Source: Acidobacteriota bacterium (GTDB taxonomy: Bacteria > Acidobacteriota > Thermoanaerobaculia > Multivoradales > JAHEKO01). Taken from it: a stretch of 5,368 nucleotides of DNA. Positions 1 to 5,368 of the stretch are shown piece after piece (position 1 is the stretch's first letter; the number at the start of each line of letters is the position of its first letter). Position numbers and translations under genes: made by a program. The stretch covers positions 2,337 through 7,704 of the forward strand of contig JAHEKO010000170.1 in the NCBI GenBank assembly GCA_024638355.1, read 5' to 3'. The notes beneath the pieces were generated by a model. It made no database searches. It saw only the letters and a list, made by a program, of their open reading frames with translations, and was not told the origin of the DNA.

Positions 1-233
1 GGGTGAACGAGATCAAGAGCCGGAAGAACTCGCATCAGATCGTCTTCCCGCGGCAGGTGGCGATGTACCTGTGCAAGAAGCTCACGGACCTCTCGTTCCC
101 CGAGATCGGCAAGCAGTTCAACGACAAGCATCACTCGACGGTCATGTACTCCGTCGACAAGATCGAGCAGCAGCGAACCAGCAACGCCGACCTCGACCGA
201 ACGCTCGAGCAGATGGCCGAGCACTTCAGCTGA
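1..233 (+). CDS. dnaA: Chromosomal replication initiator DnaA, C-terminal fragment (domain IV)
   Basis: DnaA is the AAA+ ATPase that binds DnaA boxes and melts the origin. Only the end of the gene is present: it runs in from the left edge, with codons in phase from base 3, and stops at TGA 231-233. The GTG at 3 is most likely an internal valine, because the sequence starts inside the DNA-binding domain. About 77 residues are visible. They include the domain IV block FPRQVAMYL (codons from 48) and the helix-turn-helix signature FPEIGKQF-NDKHHSTVMYSVDKI (codons 96-158). The recognition segment is HHST (129-140), where E. coli and many others have DHTT. The protein ends in a short charged helix (LEQMAEHFS). 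ATPase domains I-III lie outside the window. Identity is secure from the signature and from dnaN next door; only the upstream extent is unknown. Confidence 0.96.
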   Translation, partial: VNEIKSRKNSHQIVFPRQVAMYLCKKLTDLSFPEIGKQFNDKHHSTVMYSVDKIEQQRTSNADLDRTLEQMAEHFS

Positions 234-263
234 CCTCGCCTTCGCTTCCCCAAGGGCCCGTTG

Positions 264-288
264 TCCCCTTTTCCTGCGGAGAACGGGG
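264..288 (+). repeat. Imperfect hairpin 30 bp after the dnaA stop
   Basis: Bases 264-274 can pair with 278-288 around a 3-nt loop. The inner stem has six pairs (one G-T), then a C-C mismatch, then four more pairs (the last one G-T). It sits where a dnaA terminator would be expected, but no T run follows on the + strand, so an intrinsic terminator is not established. It could instead be a structural element at the left edge of the origin. Confidence 0.4.
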
Positions 289-292
289 AGGA

Positions 293-307
293 GAATCCAG
301 AGGATTC
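293..307. repeat. Perfect 6-bp inverted repeat GAATCC-aga-GGATTC
   Basis: GAATCC (293-298) and GGATTC (302-307) are perfect reverse complements separated by 3 bp, directly upstream of the tandem DnaA-box-like sites. This may be a small dyad bound by an origin regulator or a short hairpin. A chance occurrence cannot be excluded at this length. Confidence 0.35.
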
Positions 308-310
308 CGA

Positions 311-319
311 TGTGGAGAA
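311..319 (+). promoter_or_regulatory. DnaA-box-like site 1 (TGTGGAGAA)
   Basis: It matches TGTGGATAA, the reverse complement of the TTATCCACA consensus, at 8 of 9 positions; the only change is G for T at position 7. It forms a tandem pair with the next site, 11 bp start to start, so DnaA on both would face the same side of the helix. Confidence 0.6.
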
Positions 320-321
320 GC

Positions 322-330
322 TGTGGACAG
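322..330 (+). promoter_or_regulatory. DnaA-box-like site 2 (TGTGGACAG)
   Basis: It matches TGTGGATAA at 7 of 9 positions and keeps the invariant TGTGGA core of site 1. It has the same orientation and lies one helical turn downstream of site 1, which supports cooperative DnaA binding more than either sequence alone does. Confidence 0.5.
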
Positions 331-355
331 TGCGACCCGCGTTTCTTTTCCGTCT

Positions 356-364
356 CTCTCCACA
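356..364 (-). promoter_or_regulatory. DnaA-box-like site 3, inverted (CTCTCCACA on +)
   Basis: On the - strand this reads TGTGGAGAG: 7 of 9 to the consensus and 8 of 9 to site 1. The shared G at position 7 suggests a lineage-specific box, TGTGGA followed by a variable base, A, then A or G. It is oriented opposite to sites 1 and 2. Confidence 0.42.
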
Positions 365-370
365 GAGGGT

Positions 371-396
371 CCGCAGGCCTTTTCCGAACTCTGCGG
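371..396. repeat. Inverted repeat CCGCAG...CTGCGG
   Basis: CCGCAG (371-376) and CTGCGG (391-396) are perfect 6-bp complements around a 14-nt loop that contains the StuI-like palindrome AGGCCT. A further CTGCGG copy lies at 274-279, and CCTTTTCC occurs at both 267-274 and 378-385. These short repeats lie within the origin region; their role is unknown. Confidence 0.3.
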
Positions 397-452
397 GTGC
401 CGTTAAGCTCTCACGGCGCGCGGCTTGCGTGGAAATCCGGCGTCTCGACAAC

Positions 453-479
453 CATCTACTACAACTACTTCTATACTAA
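453..479. promoter_or_regulatory. DnaA-trio-like triplet tract in the unwinding element
   Basis: Read in threes from 453, the + strand gives CAT, CTA, CTA, CAA, CTA, CTT, CTA, then TAC and TAA. Four of the first seven triplets are exactly CTA, which is 3'-GAT-5' on the complement, the DnaA-trio motif through which DnaA filaments engage single-stranded DNA. CAA breaks the usual central A on the trio strand. A degenerate DnaA-box-like site (428-436, 6 of 9) and a GC-rich spacer precede it, as in the B. subtilis basal origin. The tract lies in A/T-richer DNA just before dnaN. The call rests on pattern and position. Confidence 0.62.
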
Positions 480-497
480 GATCCAGATTCTCTAGTC

Positions 498-504
498 GGA
501 GAAG
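498..504 (+). promoter_or_regulatory. Ribosome binding site of dnaN
   Basis: GGAGAAG contains the GGAG core (498-501), nine bases before the ATG at 511. This is ordinary Shine-Dalgarno spacing and fixes the dnaN start. Confidence 0.75.
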
Positions 505-510
505 ACCTCT

Positions 511-1608
511 ATGGAAATCCGTGTCAACCGCAGTCACTTTCTGGGGGAGTTGGGGCCCATGCAGGGGATCGTGGAGCGCCGGACGACGATTCCGGTGCTC
601 TCGCACATCCTGCTTTCCTCGGCGGGCGATCGATTCAATCTGGCCGCGACCGATCTCGACGTCTCGCTGACCACCTCCTGCGAAGCCGAGATCAGCGGCG
701 AGGGGGGAATCGCGGTCCAGGCGCGCAAGTTCATGGAGATCATCCGCGCCGTCGAGGGCGAAGAGGTGCGGCTCGTGCTCGAAGACGAAAAGCGCCTGGG
801 CATTCAAGCGGGCAACTCCCGATTCAAGATCAACGGACTGTCGCCCGAGGATTTTCCGACCCTTCCCGAGGTGCCGCAAGACGGCCAGGTGGAGATCCCA
901 TTCGCCGACCTGAAGCGGATGATCGCGCGGATCATCTTCGCGGTCTCGACCGAGGAATCGCGCTTCCAACTCAACGGTGCACTGCTCGGGTTCAAGGACG
1001 GCGCCATCGAGCTGGTGGCGACCGACGGACATCGGCTGGCGCTGGTGGAGAACGGCCTCGCCGCGGGCTCGGCGGCCGAAGGGGTTCTGGTGCCCAGAAA
1101 GGCGCTGCACGAGCTGATGCGCTTCGAGGGCGAGGGCAACGTCACCTTCACCCGCAGCGAGCACCATCTGTCGTTCCGCCTCGGCAGCCGCGATCTGATC
1201 TGCAGGATTCTCGAGGGCACCTTCCCCGACTACGAACGCGTGATCTCCAAGGACAACGACAAGCAGGCCGTCTTCGACCGCAAGTCGCTGGGCGAGGCGG
1301 TGCAGCGTGTGGCTCTACTGACCGGCGACCGCGCGCGGGCGGTTCGGCTCAGCTTCTCGTCTGGCAAGCTGATGATCTCCGCGGCCAACCCGGACCTCGG
1401 AGAGGCGGTCGAAGAGGTCGAGTGCGACTACGACGGCGGCGAGCTCAAGATCGGCATCAACCCCGACTACATGGGGCAGTTCCTCACCGCGCTCGATACC
1501 GATCAGGTTCGATTCGAGCTCAAGGACGAGAACACGCAGTGCATCGGCTACCCGGTGGACGGCTCGGACGAGCGCTACCTCTGCGTGATCATGCCGATGC
1601 GGGTCTAG
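511..1608 (+). CDS. dnaN: DNA polymerase III beta subunit (sliding clamp)
   Basis: DnaN forms the homodimeric ring that encircles DNA and tethers DNA polymerase III; it also recruits many repair and replication proteins through a peptide-binding cleft. The 365-residue product matches the usual length (E. coli 366). The N-terminus carries the family pattern MEIRVNRSHFL...GIVERRTTIPVLSHILL. Further landmarks are TDGHRLAL (residues 171-178, domain 2) and FPDYERV (238-244, start of domain 3). The protein ends in MPMRV (361-365), equivalent to the MPMRL end that lines the clamp's protein-binding cleft. Three clamp domains of about 120 residues each fit this length. ATG 511 is supported by the GGAG at 498 and by the family N-terminus. 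The stop is followed after one base by recF, so the two are very probably co-transcribed and translationally coupled. Confidence 0.98.
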   Translation: MEIRVNRSHFLGELGPMQGIVERRTTIPVLSHILLSSAGDRFNLAATDLDVSLTTSCEAEISGEGGIAVQARKFMEIIRAVEGEEVRLVLEDEKRLGIQAGNSRFKINGLSPEDFPTLPEVPQDGQVEIPFADLKRMIARIIFAVSTEESRFQLNGALLGFKDGAIELVATDGHRLALVENGLAAGSAAEGVLVPRKALHELMRFEGEGNVTFTRSEHHLSFRLGSRDLICRILEGTFPDYERVISKDNDKQAVFDRKSLGEAVQRVALLTGDRARAVRLSFSSGKLMISAANPDLGEAVEEVECDYDGGELKIGINPDYMGQFLTALDTDQVRFELKDENTQCIGYPVDGSDERYLCVIMPMRV

Positions 1609-1609
1609 C

Positions 1610-2683
1610 CTGCTAGCCCGACTCTTCGCTCGCAACTTCCGCAACCTCGAGGAGCTCTCCTGGGAGCCCGGCGCCGGCTGTCACCTGCTGTTGGGCGACA
1701 ACGGCGTCGGCAAGACGAGCCTGCTCGAGGCGCTCTACGTCCTGGCGACCACCAAGAGCTTCCGCGCGGGTCGGCTGGCCGACTGCCGCCGGCACGGAGA
1801 AGAGGGCTTTCTGCTCGGCGGCGAGACCGGTGCGTCGCCTCGCTCGACGCTGGAAGTCGGCCTCGACTCGCAGGGCTCGATCCGCCGCCTGAACGGCGGC
1901 TCGTCGTCGCTGGCGGAGCATCTCGCGGTGCTGCCGGTGGTGAGCTGGACCGCGACCGATCTCGAGTGGGTCGCGGGTACGCCGGCGGCCCGCCGCCGCC
2001 TGCTCGACCGCGGGGTGGTGGGATCGCGGCCGGGCGCGATCCGGGTGCTGGCCCGCTACCGGCGTGCCCTCGAGCAGAAGCGGCGCCTGCTGGCGGGATC
2101 CGGCGCCGGACTCGGGCCGTGGAACGAGGTGCTCGCCGAAGCGGCCGACGAGTTGATTCGACTGCGGGCCGCGCACGCCGAGGGGCTCGGAGCCGCGCTG
2201 GACCGCCTGCTCGAAGAGAGCCGGCTCGACCTTCCCCCCTTGTCGATTCGCTACCGCCCGTCTCCCGCGGAAGGCGGCGGGGGAGTGGAAGCGACGCTCG
2301 CCGCGATCGAGGCGGCGCGTGCGGGCGAGCTCGAGCGCCGCGCTCCGCTGGTGGGTCCCCACCGCGACGAGCTGGAGATTCGCTGGGGCGACCATCCGGC
2401 TCGTCGGGTGGCTTCGGCGGGCGAGCGCAAGCTTCTCGGCCTGGCGATCACCGCCGCCCGGGCGCGGCTCCTGCGCGACGAATCACGCCCCCCGGTCCTG
2501 CTGCTCGACGACCTGGACGCCGAGCTCGACAGGCGCCGCCTCGCCGGCGCCTGGGCGTTCTTCGAGCCGTTTCCGCAGGTTTTCGCCGCGTCCAATCGAG
2601 CCTCCGTCTGGGAGCCGTACGGGGTCGAATCGAGCTGGATTCTCACCTGTGGAAAACTGACCCGTTCGGCTAGTGGTAAATAA
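1610..2683 (+). CDS. recF: DNA replication and repair protein RecF, probable CTG start
   Basis: RecF is an SMC/ABC-like ATPase that, with RecO and RecR, loads RecA at ssDNA gaps and helps restart stalled forks. From CTG 1610 the product has 357 residues, near the family's 360-370. It begins (M)LARLFARNFRNLEEL, matching the RecF opening (E. coli MSLTRLLIRDFRN). Walker A is GDNGVGKTS (29-37), GPHRDELE lies at 249-256, the ABC signature region reads SAGERK (269-274), and Walker B with the D-loop is VLLLDDLDAELD (about 297-308). The frame has TGA at 1586 and no ATG, GTG or TTG before TTG 1691, which would begin at Walker A and delete the first strand. CTG 1610 is therefore the best start. There is no clear Shine-Dalgarno; coupling to the dnaN stop one base upstream is likely. 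Function is secure; the start is inferred. Confidence 0.95.
   Translation: MLARLFARNFRNLEELSWEPGAGCHLLLGDNGVGKTSLLEALYVLATTKSFRAGRLADCRRHGEEGFLLGGETGASPRSTLEVGLDSQGSIRRLNGGSSSLAEHLAVLPVVSWTATDLEWVAGTPAARRRLLDRGVVGSRPGAIRVLARYRRALEQKRRLLAGSGAGLGPWNEVLAEAADELIRLRAAHAEGLGAALDRLLEESRLDLPPLSIRYRPSPAEGGGGVEATLAAIEAARAGELERRAPLVGPHRDELEIRWGDHPARRVASAGERKLLGLAITAARARLLRDESRPPVLLLDDLDAELDRRRLAGAWAFFEPFPQVFAASNRASVWEPYGVESSWILTCGKLTRSASGK
2648..2656 (+). promoter_or_regulatory. DnaA-box-like site inside the recF 3' end (TGTGGAAAA)
   Basis: It matches TGTGGATAA at 8 of 9 positions, as well as the best origin site does. It lies within the last codons of recF, about 60 bp upstream of the likely gyrB -35 element, so DnaA binding here could affect gyrB transcription. 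A single 8 of 9 match may also arise by chance. Confidence 0.35.
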
Positions 2684-2706
2684 CTGATTTCAATAGTCTT
2701 AGAGGC

Positions 2707-2734
2707 TTGCAAAAGCGGCCGTGAGTGATATACT
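2707..2734 (+). promoter_or_regulatory. Probable sigma-70-type promoter of gyrB (extended -10)
   Basis: The -35 candidate TTGCAA (2707-2712) is 16 bp upstream of the -10 TATACT (2729-2734, 5 of 6 to TATAAT). The -10 is preceded by TGA (2726-2728), an extended -10 TGn. The surrounding DNA from about 2671 is unusually AT-rich for this window, as expected of a promoter. Transcription would start near 2741, giving a gyrB leader of roughly 180 nt. It suggests gyrB can be transcribed apart from dnaN-recF. Confidence 0.6.
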
Positions 2735-2762
2735 TTCGACCGTCCAAAAGAGCCCTGTGAGC

Positions 2763-2782
2763 GGCGGCGGCAAGTCGCCGCC
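2763..2782 (+). repeat. GC-rich hairpin in the gyrB leader
   Basis: GGCGGCG (2763-2769) pairs perfectly with CGCCGCC (2776-2782), and a G-T pair can close the loop to CAAG. It would form about 20 nt into the predicted transcript. It is followed by AAAACAGG and not by a T run, so it is not a typical intrinsic terminator. It may protect the 5' end or take part in leader regulation. Confidence 0.5.
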
Positions 2783-2831
2783 AAAACAGGCATCCAGAGT
2801 CCACTTCTTGAAAGCTCGAGGCAGGCGAATA

Positions 2832-2854
2832 GAGGTCCCGAACCGGGAGGTCCC
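2832..2854 (+). repeat. Overlapping direct repeat and small hairpin in the gyrB leader
   Basis: GAGGTCCC occurs at 2832-2839 and again at 2847-2854, 15 bp apart. Between them TCCCG (2836-2840) and CGGGA (2844-2848) can form a 5-bp hairpin with a 3-nt loop. The two copies of AGGTCCC would compete for the same partner, a layout that could allow alternative folds. No known riboswitch class is recognised. Confidence 0.3.
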
Positions 2855-2870
2855 CGGCGTGAGTTCTACG

Positions 2871-2890
2871 CGTCGGGGCGCCGGCCGACG
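2871..2890 (+). repeat. Hairpin CGTCGG...CCGACG in the gyrB leader
   Basis: CGTCGG (2871-2876) and CCGACG (2885-2890) are perfect complements around an 8-nt GC-rich loop. It is one of several hairpins between the predicted transcription start and the gyrB start codon; its function is unknown. Confidence 0.3.
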
Positions 2891-2909
2891 GCATCACTTC
2901 GAGCGGTAA

Positions 2910-5368
<2,459 letters not shown>

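Larger units (their letters stand above)
234..510. other. oriC: Putative chromosomal origin (oriC), dnaA-dnaN intergenic region
   Basis: This 277-bp gap has no convincing gene. Three lines of sequence evidence suggest an origin. First, DnaA-box-like sites lie at 311-319, 322-330 and, in reverse, 356-364. Second, a CTA-type triplet tract at 453-479 resembles the DnaA-trio element. Third, the ~50 bp before dnaN are clearly richer in A and T than the surroundings, as expected of a DNA unwinding element. The order is boxes, then a GC-rich spacer, then triplets and AT-rich DNA, which is the arrangement known from the dnaA-dnaN gap of Bacillus subtilis. No box is a perfect TTATCCACA match, and part of the origin may lie upstream of dnaA, outside the window. 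The location is well supported by gene context; function is inferred. Confidence 0.75.

Noticed and set aside
261..269. Additional DnaA box TTGTCCCCT
   Set aside because: Only 6 of 9 to consensus and it loses the ACA end; it is better explained as one arm of the adjacent hairpin.
252..272. Intrinsic terminator AAGGG...CCCTTTT after dnaA
   Set aside because: The stem is only 5 bp with a 9-nt loop and four T, and it competes with the stronger hairpin at 264-288; not enough to call.
445..477. dnaN promoter TCGACA...TATACT
   Set aside because: Both hexamers are 5 of 6 matches, but the spacer is 21 bp, too long for normal sigma-70 recognition, and the TATACT lies inside the triplet tract, which explains its composition. 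A weak promoter here remains possible.
261..495. Short + strand open frames in the dnaA-dnaN gap
   Set aside because: Frames of 61 and 72 codons with no Shine-Dalgarno and no family resemblance; they overlap each other and the origin elements.
403..1167. 254-codon open frame on the - strand across the origin and dnaN
   Set aside because: Antisense shadow of dnaN whose tail crosses the oriC-like region; no domain is recognised.
1613..2395. 260-codon open frame on the - strand across recF
   Set aside because: Antisense shadow of recF with an R/A/Q-rich translation and no family pattern.
2721..2909. 62-codon open frame between recF and gyrB, starting GTG
   Set aside because: Its start overlaps the likely promoter, upstream of the predicted transcription start, so it would not be translated from that transcript. 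It has no clear Shine-Dalgarno, and its sequence mostly reflects leader hairpins.

Overview
The window holds the conserved dnaA-dnaN-recF-gyrB replication cluster of a GC-rich bacterium, with all genes on the + strand and third codon positions dominated by G and C. This gene order occurs in many phyla. The protein style (a DnaA helix-turn-helix with HHST instead of the common DHTT, a RecF with a SAGERK signature, and a long GyrB with an E. coli-type insert in the TOPRIM region) would fit an Acidobacteriota-like or delta-proteobacterial-like lineage. That placement is an impression, not a computed assignment.

Layout: the last ~77 codons of dnaA (1-233) are followed by a 277-bp gap (234-510) that looks like the chromosome origin. 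It holds two tandem DnaA-box-like sites 11 bp apart, a third in inverted orientation, two inverted repeats, and, just before dnaN, an A/T-richer stretch of CTA-type triplets that closely resembles the DnaA-trio unwinding element of Bacillus subtilis. dnaN (511-1608, beta sliding clamp) is complete. recF follows after a single base, and its only plausible start codon is the rare CTG at 1610. recF ends at 2683 with a DnaA-box-like site in its last codons. A 241-bp gap (2684-2924) carries a good extended -10 promoter and a leader with several GC-rich hairpins, one of which covers the gyrB Shine-Dalgarno. gyrB starts with TTG at 2925 and runs off the right edge after 814 codons.

The products work together: DnaA opens the origin, DnaN tethers the polymerase, RecF supports gap repair and fork restart at ssDNA-dsDNA junctions, and gyrase relieves positive supercoils and sets the negative supercoiling that origin melting needs. 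I see no mobile element, CRISPR array, tRNA or rRNA, and no novel multi-gene system. The points most worth a second look are the origin architecture, the CTG start of recF, and the far C-terminus of GyrB, which departs from the family after the TMDP block and lacks the usual LMG...EPRR...FI ending.
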